64,000 nt of DNA. It comes from Pseudescherichia sp039594205 (GTDB lineage: Bacteria; Pseudomonadota; Gammaproteobacteria; Enterobacterales; Enterobacteriaceae). Shown one piece after another: positions 26,825-35,231 of this stretch. Where the stretch lies: assembly GCA_039594205.1 (NCBI GenBank), contig JBCNNW010000008.1, positions 1 through 64,000 on the forward strand, given 5' to 3'. The position numbers and the translations under genes were made by a program. Each line of letters begins with the position of its first letter. Position 1 is the stretch's first letter. The notes under the pieces are model-generated. The model worked only from the letters and a program-made list of their open reading frames with translations. It did not search any database and was not told where the DNA came from.

Positions 26825-27898
26825 CTAAGTTCTGCCAATCCCAAAGTCTGTCACTATGGCATCGATTTCACCAGGCAGAGGCTCTCTACCTACCCCAGCC
26901 GTCACTCTTGCTACAACTGCCGCAATCTTGTCTTCGGTTGTCAGGCTAATCTTCATTAATCTCAGGCTCTCCTGTTCTACGTTGCTGGTATCCACCATAA
27001 AAGTGACGCTGTCACTTCGGGCGATAGCCTGATAGAACGAAACATCTGCTACGGCATCGGATTTATCAGGTGCATGACCGTTAAGTCGCTCCTGTTGCCA
27101 GAGCGGGTCCGCCGCGTAGCATTGTTGGTTAAGCAGAATAGCCGAGGCCACGTCCCCCTGCTCTCTGAGCAAGCGTCCCTGCATGGTTTGATAATTTTTG
27201 CGGGCAACCTCATGTTCAAAAATAGCGGCCAGCGAGGTCTCAGGGCTGCAGTTAACCTTCCTTAACGGCTGGCCTTTGAAATTATAGATACGTACATGCT
27301 CATCCTGTTCATGATAATAAAAACTGAGAGAGTCATGGAGCGCAGCATCGGCAGGAACCGGCAGCGCCTGTGAATGTTTTTTCCTGTCGACTATCAGCCA
27401 GCGGGTTCCGGTATGGCGCTGATGACGACGCTGATTCTCAAAATAGGTCAATGCGGTATGGGCCACGACGCCGTTAGCTTTCGCAACGAACTGGGCCGCC
27501 TGTTTATTCTGACCGCTGTAGTGCATTACCAGCGTCTCCTGAGAAATAATATGCTCCCAGTTGTTATCGCAATCTGCAAAGTAGTCGTTGATGGTGGCGA
27601 GCCAGTCGGCGAGGGCAAGGTTCTGCTGGCGGGCTAGCTGACCCAGCTCTCTACCGGTAAGGGCTTTTTGGCTCAGGGCCAGCGCCTTGGCTTCGTTCAC
27701 CGACATGGGGGGGCGATGGCCGGTTAACTGTAGGTAGATCGCCCTCTTCTTCTCTTCCTGATTCAGCGCGTCAGAAAGGCCGCAAAACCTCTCCACCTTC
27801 TTTAGCTGTTCTGCAGTATCCGGATTGCCGGTAAGTGAAATCTCACAGGTTTGAATTTCACGTCTGCCATGCAGATTAATGTTAGTTAAATGAGGCAT
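26825..27898 (-). CDS. Uncharacterised protein, about 357 residues
   Basis: No family is recognised. From the ATG at 27898 the product is soluble and mostly helical, with REIQTCEISLTGNPDTAEQLKKVE at the N-terminus, a Gln-rich middle (NKQAAQFVAKANGVVAHTA) and an acidic end. The frame is open further upstream to 28045, but those codons give a Cys-rich stretch unlike the rest. The chosen ATG overlaps the end of a short hydrophobic gene in another frame by 13 bases, which suggests coupled translation. The gene is convergent with the ariR operon. Confidence 0.5.
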   Translation of the reverse strand: MPHLTNINLHGRREIQTCEISLTGNPDTAEQLKKVERFCGLSDALNQEEKKRAIYLQLTGHRPPMSVNEAKALALSQKALTGRELGQLARQQNLALADWLATINDYFADCDNNWEHIISQETLVMHYSGQNKQAAQFVAKANGVVAHTALTYFENQRRHQRHTGTRWLIVDRKKHSQALPVPADAALHDSLSFYYHEQDEHVRIYNFKGQPLRKVNCSPETSLAAIFEHEVARKNYQTMQGRLLREQGDVASAILLNQQCYAADPLWQQERLNGHAPDKSDAVADVSFYQAIARSDSVTFMVDTSNVEQESLRLMKISLTTEDKIAAVVARVTAGVGREPLPGEIDAIVTDFGIGRT

Positions 27899-28008
27899 AG
27901 CAGCGAAATGGCGGTAAGTGCGGCATAGACATAGTGTATAAGCAGGCAAACAAACAGCGCCCCAACCCAGAGCGGCGTGTGGACAATTATGTCGGACAGG
28001 TAATCCAT
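27886..28008 (-). CDS. Possible 40-residue membrane protein
   Basis: The frame starts at an ATG preceded by GGAG and GGAAAAG. It encodes a short acidic head (MDYLSDIIVHTP) and one long hydrophobic helix (LWVGALFVCLLIHYVYAALT). Its stop lies 13 bases inside the next gene's proposed start. The helix, the ribosome binding site and the overlap favour a real small protein; no homologue is known to me. Confidence 0.4.
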   Translation of the reverse strand: MDYLSDIIVHTPLWVGALFVCLLIHYVYAALTAISLLCLI

Positions 28009-28132
28009 CTTTTCCAGTGCTCCTGCTAAGTCGATTGCTATCCACTTTACTCTCAGAGATATCACACGCGATACCACAATCTTATGACCAGCGGCATCAA
28101 TTCCCTCTGTGATTTAGTCCACATTTTAGCCA

Positions 28133-28182
28133 TGAAACCGGTTGCAAGGGACCTTTTCACTGCTAGCATGAAACCGGTTTCA
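28133..28182. promoter_or_regulatory. Tandem AscG-type operators
   Basis: TGAAACCGGTTTCA (28169-28182) is a perfect 14-bp palindrome, and TGAAACCGGTTGCA (28133-28146) is a second copy 36 bases upstream. The sequence matches the operator described for AscG in E. coli. They lie 45-95 bases before the PTS gene, which would be repressed by the LacI-type protein encoded right after it. Confidence 0.85.
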
Positions 28183-28226
28183 AATAAAAGTCACACACTC
28201 AAAACCCATAAAAAAGGTACATCAGA

Positions 28227-30116
28227 ATGGCCATTATTAGGGATTACAATAAGTTAGCCAGTGACATTCTTTCAGAAGTGGGAGGAAAGGATAACCTTAG
28301 TAGCTTTACCCGCTGCGCCACCCGTTTACGTCTGGTTTTAAACGTTAACCCTGCCGAGGCGAAAAGTCGGATCCAGAATCTGCCTGGCGTGATAGCCGTG
28401 GTAGAGAGCGGCGGTCAGTTTCAGGTCGTTATAGGTACCCACGTTGCTGATGTTTACAACGCCTTTTCCGCTCTGGTTGGCGAGAACCACGCTGGTACGG
28501 CTAACAAGCCCAAAACCCGCTGGCTGGATGCGGTGATCGCCACCATGTCTGCAGTGTTCGCCCCTATTGTTTATATTCTGGCCGCGGCTGGGATCCTCCA
28601 GGGTTTGCTGATTGTTGTCGGCCTGATTGATGCTGATATCAAAACCACCGGTACCTTTGCCATCCTCAACTTTATGTCGTGGACGCCGTTTGCCTTCCTG
28701 CCGGTGTTTATCGCTATTACCGCCGCGCGTCACTTCAACTGTAATCCCTTTATCGCCGTACTCTGCTGCTGCGCGCTGATCAATCCCGAGTGGTCCGCGA
28801 TGGCGGGACGCATAGCCAATGGCGAGACCCTCACCTTCCTGTTTATCCCGCTGGCAAAAACGGTCTACACCTCATCGGTGCTGCCGCCGCTGTTCCTGGT
28901 CTGGGCGCTCTCCTGGCTGGAGAAGCGGGTAGAGAAGAGCATTCCGCAGGTAATCAGCGCCCTGTTTACGCCGCTGATCTGCTTTGTAATTATCGTTCCG
29001 CTGACGCTTATCGTCATTGGGCCGATTACCACCTGGGCCGCAATGGGCATCGCCAGCGGCTATAATGCGCTTTTCGCTGCTGCGCCTGCGGTAGCCGCTG
29101 CGCTGATCGGTGGCATATGGCAGATTATCGTTATCTTTGGCGTCCACTGGGGCATTACTCCGGTGATCATGGCCAACTTTGACACCCAGGGGTATGACTC
29201 CTTCCAGGCCTATCAGACCATCGCGGTAATTGGCCAGATGGCGGCCGTGTTTGGCGTCTTCCTTAAGAGCCGCAACCGTGAGCTGAAGACCACCTCCCTG
29301 TCGGCAGGCGTCACGGCCATCTTCGGTATTACCGAACCGGCAATCTACGGTGTGACGCTGCGCTTTAAAAAGCCCTTTATCTGCGGCTGTATTGGCGGTG
29401 CGGTGGGTGCGGTGGTCGCCAGCCTGTTTGGCTCTCTTTATTACGCCTATGCGGCGCTGCCGGGCCTCTTTACCCTGGTCAACGCCATCAGCCCGGATGC
29501 GCCGATGTCATTTATCGGTGAACTTGCCGGTAGCGCAACGGCTATTGTCCTGACTATTATACTGGTGCAGTTTGTTGGTTTTGACGATCCGGTGGCGGAA
29601 GAGACGCTCACCGACGCGCCGGAGACCGCCCCGATCGGCACCACCTCAACCGCAGCGGCGAAGACCAGCCTGGCGCTCAACAGCCCGCTCAGTGGCGAGG
29701 TGATCGCCCTGGAAGCGGTGGCTGACGAAGCCTTCTCGCAAAAGGTGCTGGGCGACGGCGTTGCTATTCGTCCCCACGAAGGTAAAGTGGTAGCGCCCTG
29801 CGATGCCCGTGTGGAGACGGTGATCGAATCACGCCATGCTATTGGCCTGGCCTGCGACAACGGCGCTGAGCTGCTGATCCACGTTGGGTTAAATACCGTA
29901 AATCTACAAGGCGAGCACTTCCGCCCGCTGGTGAAGGAAGGCGACGTGGTGAAAGCCGGTACGCCGCTGCTGGAGTTTGATAAAGAGGCCATCGAGCGTG
30001 CCGGATACGATCTGACTACGCCGGTGCTGGTGATCAACAGCGATGAGTTTCAGCTGACGAAGCTCCAGTCCGGAGGCACTATTCGTCAGGAGATGCCGTT
30101 GATGACCGTCTCCTGA
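28227..30116 (+). CDS. Beta-glucoside PTS enzyme EIIBCA (AscF/BglF type)
   Basis: The 629-residue permease imports and phosphorylates an aryl-beta-glucoside or similar sugar. Domain IIB (1-90) has the phospho-Cys30 (SSFTRCATRLR). IIC (about 105-455) is the membrane channel with GITEPAIYGV. IIA (483-629) is attached, with the phospho-His552 (LLIHVGLNTV). AAGGT precedes the ATG. Two AscG-type operators lie upstream, and the regulator follows 27 bases after the stop. A 6-phospho-beta-glucosidase, usual in asc and bgl operons, is not present nearby. Confidence 0.9.
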   Translation: MAIIRDYNKLASDILSEVGGKDNLSSFTRCATRLRLVLNVNPAEAKSRIQNLPGVIAVVESGGQFQVVIGTHVADVYNAFSALVGENHAGTANKPKTRWLDAVIATMSAVFAPIVYILAAAGILQGLLIVVGLIDADIKTTGTFAILNFMSWTPFAFLPVFIAITAARHFNCNPFIAVLCCCALINPEWSAMAGRIANGETLTFLFIPLAKTVYTSSVLPPLFLVWALSWLEKRVEKSIPQVISALFTPLICFVIIVPLTLIVIGPITTWAAMGIASGYNALFAAAPAVAAALIGGIWQIIVIFGVHWGITPVIMANFDTQGYDSFQAYQTIAVIGQMAAVFGVFLKSRNRELKTTSLSAGVTAIFGITEPAIYGVTLRFKKPFICGCIGGAVGAVVASLFGSLYYAYAALPGLFTLVNAISPDAPMSFIGELAGSATAIVLTIILVQFVGFDDPVAEETLTDAPETAPIGTTSTAAAKTSLALNSPLSGEVIALEAVADEAFSQKVLGDGVAIRPHEGKVVAPCDARVETVIESRHAIGLACDNGAELLIHVGLNTVNLQGEHFRPLVKEGDVVKAGTPLLEFDKEAIERAGYDLTTPVLVINSDEFQLTKLQSGGTIRQEMPLMTVS

Positions 30117-30143
30117 TACGCTGTTAACTAACTGGGAAGGGTT

Positions 30144-31154
30144 ATGGTCACGATACTGGATGTCGCCCGACGGGCGGGAGTCTCGAAAGCAACGGTCTCC
30201 CGTGCGCTAAATGGTAAGGTAGTGGTCAGCGAAGAGGTGAAGGCGCGGATCTTCAAGGCCATCGAAGAGACGGGATATCGCCCTAACCTGCTGGCGCGGA
30301 CCCTGGCGACCAGCCGCTCTAACTCGGTGGGACTGGTGATCACCAACGGCCTGTATAACGGGCCGTTCTTCTCCGCCATGATCTACCAGGCGGCGACCTG
30401 CAGCGAAGACCTTCAGCGTCAACTGGTGCTGGCCGACGGCAAGCACAGCCGGGAGGATGAGCGTAACGCGATTAACTTCCTGGTGCAGCTGCGCTGTGAA
30501 GCGATCATGATCTACCCCAAGTATCTCAGCGTTGATGAACTTGATGACATTATTGATGAGAGCAGCGTGCCCATAGTGGTCATTAACCGTGAGCTGAAGC
30601 GCAACCGCAATAGCTCGGTATCTGTCGATCACTATCGGGGTAGCGTGCGTATGGTAGAGTATCTGCTTGCCCAGGGGCATCGCGATATTGCCTTTGTGGC
30701 AGGCAGCGACGGCTCGCCCACCGGTAACAGCCGTCTTGCCGGCTACCGTGATGCATTAGCGGCTGCCGGATTAACCCCTGACGATGCGCTTACCGTGCGC
30801 GGCAGCTGGAGCACCGAAAGCGGCTACGAGGCAGGCTGCGCCCTGCTGAAAAAGAAGCGACCCATGAGCTGCATCCTGGCCGCCAACGATGACATGGCCA
30901 TTGGCGTCACTAAGGCGATGATTGACCACGGGTTGCGAGTGCCAGACGACATCTCCGTTGCCGGGTTCGATGACTCCATCATTGGCCGCTACTTCACTCC
31001 TACCCTGACCACCGTCCATATTCCGATGGATGAGATGATCCGCGATGCGGTGCGCATTCTGTTATCACCCGAGAACGACAGTCATACGACTCCGCCAGCG
31101 CGGCTCGAAAGCTCGCTGATTGTCAGAGACTCCGTGGCCAGGCGACAGCCGTAA
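30144..31154 (+). CDS. LacI-family repressor, AscG-like
   Basis: The 336-residue regulator has the LacI helix-turn-helix and hinge (MVTILDVARRAGVSKATVSRALNG, YRPNLLARTLAT) and a periplasmic-binding-protein-like effector domain (GLVITNGLY, DGKHSREDERNAI, CEAIMIYPKYLSVDELDD, NDDMAIG, GFDDS). These segments follow E. coli AscG closely. GGGAAGG precedes the ATG. It should bind the palindromes before the PTS gene and thus control its own operon. A strong terminator follows. Confidence 0.88.
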   Translation: MVTILDVARRAGVSKATVSRALNGKVVVSEEVKARIFKAIEETGYRPNLLARTLATSRSNSVGLVITNGLYNGPFFSAMIYQAATCSEDLQRQLVLADGKHSREDERNAINFLVQLRCEAIMIYPKYLSVDELDDIIDESSVPIVVINRELKRNRNSSVSVDHYRGSVRMVEYLLAQGHRDIAFVAGSDGSPTGNSRLAGYRDALAAAGLTPDDALTVRGSWSTESGYEAGCALLKKKRPMSCILAANDDMAIGVTKAMIDHGLRVPDDISVAGFDDSIIGRYFTPTLTTVHIPMDEMIRDAVRILLSPENDSHTTPPARLESSLIVRDSVARRQP

Positions 31155-31182
31155 AAAAAGCTGCCAGACGGCAGCTTTTTTT
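31153..31182. terminator. Bidirectional terminator
   Basis: AGCTGCC (31159-31165) and GGCAGCT (31170-31176) form the stem. It has an A-tract before and a T-tract after, so it can end transcription from both the AscG-like gene and the convergent sorbosone dehydrogenase gene. Confidence 0.88.
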
Positions 31183-31185
31183 CAA

Positions 31186-32487
31186 CTACTGCGCGGCGCT
31201 CACCCGCCAGACGGCATCACCGGCGTCATCGGCGATAATCAACCCGCCCTGCGCATCCATTCCCAGCCCAACCGGCAGGCCGCGAACCTGCTTCTGGTCG
31301 TCAGTTAAGAAACCTGTGACCACCGGCTGCGGCAGCCCCACCGGCTGACCGTTCTCAAACTTCACCCACATGACCTGGTAGCCGTTGAGCGGCTTGCGGT
31401 TCCAGCTGCCGTGTTCGCTGACGAACGCGCCGCCGCGATACTGCGGCATATTGTCCCCGGTATAGAACAGCAGGCCAAGCGGGGCAACGTGCGAGCTAAT
31501 GGCGTAGTCGGGCTTGATAGCCTTCTCTACCAGATCCGGACGCTGGGGCTGGGCACGCTCATCAACGTGCTGACCAAAGTAGCTGTAGGGCCAGCCGTAG
31601 AAACCGTTCTCCTGTACCGAGGTCATATAGTCCGGTACCAGATCGGAGCCGATCTCATCCCGCTCGTTAACGATAGCCCACAGTTTGCCGCTTTGCGGTT
31701 CCCATCCCAATCCGGTGGGGTTGCGCAGTCCGCTGGCATAGATACGGCTCGCCCCGCTGGCGGCGTCAACCTCAAGAATTGCTGCCCGGCGGTACTCGGC
31801 CCCGATACCGTTCTCGGTGATGTTGCTGTTTGATCCGACGCCGACATACAGTTTGCTGCCATCGGGGCTGGCCAGCAGTGCTTTGGTCCAGTGGTGATTG
31901 ATTGGCCCACCGGGCAGCTCGGTCACCTCCTGAGCGGGGGCGCTGATTGAGGTCTGCCCCGTCTCATAGGGGAACTTCACCAGACTGTCAGCATTAGCCA
32001 CCCACAGTGTGTTGCCGATCAGCTGGATGCCAAACGGCGAGTGCAGATTCTCAATGAAGGTGTGCTTCTCCCATTTGCCATTGACGTTGCGCAGCAGAGT
32101 AATGCTGTCACCGCCTTTTCCGGCCTTGCCGGAGGCACTCTGCACTACGCCCATAATCAGCTGCTTGGGTCGGGTGGTGGGTTTTGGCGTACTGTTTGAT
32201 TCTGCAACCAGTACGTCATTATTTGGTAAAACATATATCTGGCGCGGATGCTTCAGGCCAGAGGCAATCTTTTCAATCTGCAATCCGGCGGGAACGGTGG
32301 GCTTTTCGCCCTCCTTCCACGGCACGCCCTCTGGCACCTGCATCGGCGGCAGCAGGAAGTTTTGCGCCTGCGGCAGCTCCGGGTTTGGCCCCATCTGTTT
32401 CTGTGGGTCGACAGTGGCACCATTATCACAGGCGCTGAGTAGCGCGACAATTGCCACGCTGAGTAACGCGCGATTATGTTTTTTCAT
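31186..32487 (-). CDS. PQQ-type sorbosone dehydrogenase-like lipoprotein
   Basis: The 433-residue product has a lipoprotein signal with Cys20 (LLSAC). It carries a six-bladed beta-propeller of the glucose/sorbosone dehydrogenase family (GLKHPRQIYVLPNNDVLVAES, SPFGIQLIGNTLWVAN, GLRNPTGLGWEP, WAIVNERDEIGSDLVPDY, YGWPYSYFG, FVSEHGSWNRKP). Members oxidise aldoses or sorbosone with PQQ outside the cytoplasm; the substrate here is unknown. AGGAG lies eight bases before the ATG. It follows a DUF2231 membrane gene by 11 bases, a common pairing that suggests a membrane partner for electron transfer. Confidence 0.85.
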   Translation of the reverse strand: MKKHNRALLSVAIVALLSACDNGATVDPQKQMGPNPELPQAQNFLLPPMQVPEGVPWKEGEKPTVPAGLQIEKIASGLKHPRQIYVLPNNDVLVAESNSTPKPTTRPKQLIMGVVQSASGKAGKGGDSITLLRNVNGKWEKHTFIENLHSPFGIQLIGNTLWVANADSLVKFPYETGQTSISAPAQEVTELPGGPINHHWTKALLASPDGSKLYVGVGSNSNITENGIGAEYRRAAILEVDAASGASRIYASGLRNPTGLGWEPQSGKLWAIVNERDEIGSDLVPDYMTSVQENGFYGWPYSYFGQHVDERAQPQRPDLVEKAIKPDYAISSHVAPLGLLFYTGDNMPQYRGGAFVSEHGSWNRKPLNGYQVMWVKFENGQPVGLPQPVVTGFLTDDQKQVRGLPVGLGMDAQGGLIIADDAGDAVWRVSAAQ

Positions 32488-32498
32488 ACGGCTTCTCC

Positions 32499-32924
32499 TT
32501 AAGCGTTACGCTGGCGCAGCGCGAGTTGAACATTAGCCAGCAGCATAAGGATCACCACCAGGGTAGAGAGGGTTACGCCCAGCGGGACCACGGCATAAGC
32601 GTCGCGGCTATGGATAAAGGCATTTACTATTGCCAGCAAGATGGCGATCAGGTTTAGCCAGAAGTGCAGTTTAACGGGAGAGCTAAAGGCGTACCGGCGA
32701 CCTACCCAGACCTGCACCAGGTTTATCAGGCGAGGAATAATGGCAATGATCAGACCGATAACAATCAGCCAGCTGGCGGCGTCGGTCCACATAATCTGCA
32801 TGCTTTTGATATAGAGAATGTCGAAGATCCAGGCGGCGGTAAAAAAACCGAGTGGAATGGGATTGAGTAGCTCATACAGCGCTACGGCAAAGCTCGAACG
32901 TCCTGACGCGTGGGGGGTGTGCAT
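32499..32924 (-). CDS. DUF2231 membrane protein
   Basis: The product (141 residues from 32924) has four membrane helices and the DUF2231 layout (HTPHASGRSSFAVALYELLNPIPLGFF, then KLHFWLNLIAILLAIVNAFIHSRDAY). AGGAG lies six bases before this ATG but directly abuts the alternative ATG at 32930, which favours the inner start. The gene probably forms a two-gene unit with the sorbosone-dehydrogenase-like lipoprotein. Confidence 0.8.
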   Translation of the reverse strand: MHTPHASGRSSFAVALYELLNPIPLGFFTAAWIFDILYIKSMQIMWTDAASWLIVIGLIIAIIPRLINLVQVWVGRRYAFSSPVKLHFWLNLIAILLAIVNAFIHSRDAYAVVPLGVTLSTLVVILMLLANVQLALRQRNA

Positions 32925-32963
32925 GTCCATCTCCTGAGCCTGTCCAGCGATTAAAGGTATCTG

Positions 32964-32989
32964 TAAAGGTTAGATTATTTTCGCGATAT
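32964..32989 (+). promoter_or_regulatory. Possible flagellar sigma-28 promoter
   Basis: TAAAGGTT starts at 32964 and CGCGATAT at 32982. They resemble the FliA -35 (TAAAGTTT) and -10 (GCCGATAA) elements with spacing one base short of ideal. It points towards the chemoreceptor gene 240 bases away. The match is moderate and the leader would be long. Confidence 0.3.
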
Positions 32990-33228
32990 AGCACGAAGCT
33001 CTCTCTGTTTGCGTTAGGTTTTTGCCCTGCGCTGCACTATTAACAACATCTCTTTTATTTATTTTCATTTTTCTAACTAGTGCAGCAAGCAATATTTCAG
33101 CATGGCTAAAAAAATATTTCCGCAAGCTACTTCTCGTTATTCTTCGCATGGAGGAGAATGCGCGAGCTATAAAAACAACACCTTCTCTTCTTTTATTTAT
33201 TGCAAGGCGCTTGATTATGGGGATATTC

Positions 33229-34770
33229 ATGAAGCGTAACACTCCCGTTACACAGAAAGAGCATTTGCTTAACGACGGCGCGACGTTAATGTCGACAACC
33301 AATACGCAGAGCCATATTACTTACGCCAACTCTGCTTTTATTGCAGCGAGCGGTTTCGAAGAGGGAGAGCTGGTCGGCGAGCCGCATAATATTATTCGCC
33401 ATCCTGATATGCCTCCGGCCGCGTTTGCTGATATGTGGTTTACCATCCAGCGGGGAGAGAGCTGGACCGGGCTAGTGAAGAACCGGCGGCAAAATGGCGA
33501 TCACTACTGGGTGCGTGCAAACGTCACTCCGGTTTATCAGCAGGAAAAACTCACTGGCTATATTTCGGTCAGGAATATCCCGCCCCGGGAGGAGATTGAC
33601 GCCAGTGAAAAGCTTTATGCGCAAATAAACAACAAAAAGTTAAAAGGGTACCGTTTCTATAAAGGCGTGTTGGTGCGTCGCGGGCCGCTCTCTCTATTAT
33701 CCCTGTTAAAATGGCTTAGTATTTGCCAGCGTATTAACCTGACGCTGGGTATTGTTGCCCTGCTTATTGCCGCCCTGTCCATTATTCAGCCACCAGCGCT
33801 GGTATTCTCCGGCGCGACGCTGATGCTGTTTTTATTGGCCGGGATTTTTTTACAAAGACAGGTTTCATATCCGATAAAATTAATTTTAACACAAATGCAG
33901 AAGGTGGTTTCTGGAAGACGCGCCGACTATTTTCACTTCAACCGCGTCGATGAGGTCGGCATGCTGCTGCGCCTTGTGAATCAGTCCGGGCTGAATCTTA
34001 ACTCTCTGGTTGGGGACGTCACCACCCAGCTGGACGGGATCCGCAAAATCAGCCAGCGCATCTCTGAAGAGGGGGAGTCGCTACAGCTGCGTACCGAAGA
34101 GACCGCGGCGGATCTGCACCAGACGGCGGCAGCAGTGGAGGAGATTGCCAGCGCGGTGAAGCAGACGGCGGAGACCGCTTCTGAGGCGATGATTCGCGCA
34201 GATGAGACCAGCAGCAATGCAATGAGCAGCGGCAGCGTCATGAAGCAGACCATCACCATGATGCAGTCTGTCTCAAGAGATAATAGACAGATTGTCGATA
34301 TCATTGCCTTAATTGATAGCATCGCCTTTCAGACCAATATTCTGGCCCTCAACGCCGCCGTTGAAGCGGCCCGCGCCGGGGAGGCCGGTCGCGGCTTTGC
34401 GGTGGTTGCGGCCGAGGTCCGTAACCTGGCCCAGCACTCCGCCTCTGCCGCGAAGGAGATCAAAACGCTGATTGAGCAGAACGTTGCTAACGTCAGCAAC
34501 GGCGTGAAGATGGTAGAAAACACGGAGTCGCACCTGACGACGATGATCGACAACGTTCTGCAAATGTCGACCATGATTAAAGAGATTGGCACCGCTACCC
34601 AGGAGCAGACACAGGCGCTGGCGTTAATCAATGACTCCGTCTCGCGCATCGGCGTGATGACCCACAACAATACCGGCATGGTTGAGTTAGTAACCGGTGC
34701 CGCCTGCGACCTCTCCTCCCGTGCCACACGTCTGCAACGCGCCGTCCAGGTTTTTGGCGGAGGGAATTAA
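33229..34770 (+). CDS. Aer-like PAS chemoreceptor
   Basis: The product (513 residues from the ATG at 33229, after GGGGA) has the Aer architecture. An N-terminal PAS domain carries the FAD-contact motifs (ITYANSAF, RHPDMPPAAFADMWF, VKNRRQNGDHYWVRANVTP). An F1 linker follows, then two close membrane segments (about 175-220), a HAMP-like region, and the signalling hairpin (IAFQTNILALNAAVEAARAGEAGRGFAVVA). It ends FGGGN without a CheR-binding pentapeptide, as in Aer. It should signal redox or oxygen state to CheA. In-frame codons upstream to 33022 have no homology. Confidence 0.9.
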   Translation: MKRNTPVTQKEHLLNDGATLMSTTNTQSHITYANSAFIAASGFEEGELVGEPHNIIRHPDMPPAAFADMWFTIQRGESWTGLVKNRRQNGDHYWVRANVTPVYQQEKLTGYISVRNIPPREEIDASEKLYAQINNKKLKGYRFYKGVLVRRGPLSLLSLLKWLSICQRINLTLGIVALLIAALSIIQPPALVFSGATLMLFLLAGIFLQRQVSYPIKLILTQMQKVVSGRRADYFHFNRVDEVGMLLRLVNQSGLNLNSLVGDVTTQLDGIRKISQRISEEGESLQLRTEETAADLHQTAAAVEEIASAVKQTAETASEAMIRADETSSNAMSSGSVMKQTITMMQSVSRDNRQIVDIIALIDSIAFQTNILALNAAVEAARAGEAGRGFAVVAAEVRNLAQHSASAAKEIKTLIEQNVANVSNGVKMVENTESHLTTMIDNVLQMSTMIKEIGTATQEQTQALALINDSVSRIGVMTHNNTGMVELVTGAACDLSSRATRLQRAVQVFGGGN

Positions 34771-34899
34771 CGTAATTCAACGATGCAGCACATTTTTTGT
34801 TCACCACGGCGGTATACTACGCGTGCTATGGGATACGCTTTTCCCGGCTCGCTGTTGCGGGCTGGTCCTTGAAACTACTTACAGAATTAAGGAGTTAGC

Positions 34900-35037
34900 A
34901 TGAGAACGAATCGTCAGGCTCGCCATATTTTAGGTCTGGACTACAAGCTGTCGAACCAGAGAAAGGTCGTGCGTAACGAAGATGGCAGCGAAAAAGTGGT
35001 CACCCACCAGCATGGTCGCCATCGCCGTACCCAGTAA
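34900..35037 (+). CDS. sra: Stationary-phase ribosome-associated protein Sra
   Basis: This 45-residue gene begins at an ATG after AAGGAG. It encodes NRQARHILGLDYKLSNQRKV near the N-terminus and a basic tail (HGRHRRTQ), matching Sra (RpsV) of E. coli in length and order. The protein associates with the small ribosomal subunit in stationary phase. The location just before maeA is the same as in E. coli. The stop is at 35035-35037, with a terminator soon after. Confidence 0.93.
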   Translation: MRTNRQARHILGLDYKLSNQRKVVRNEDGSEKVVTHQHGRHRRTQ

Positions 35038-35067
35038 TGCCTTAAACGCCGCTTATCATCCATTCCC

Positions 35068-35095
35068 ACGCCACCGTTTCGGTGGCGTTTCTCTT
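35068..35095 (+). terminator. Terminator after sra
   Basis: ACGCCACC (35068-35075) pairs with GGTGGCGT (35081-35088). A T-rich run, TTCTCTTT, follows. It separates sra from maeA, whose promoter must lie in the next 130 bases. Confidence 0.8.
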
Positions 35096-35231
35096 TATGA
35101 ATATGTTTCATCGAAGTAACAAGAAATTGCACTACGCTTGCTTTATACTTCCCCCCCGCCGTACTACCCACCCCGTTTGCACGCAGGTAACCGTGCCATC
35201 GCCGGGATCCGTTTACCCAGGAGTTTTTGAG

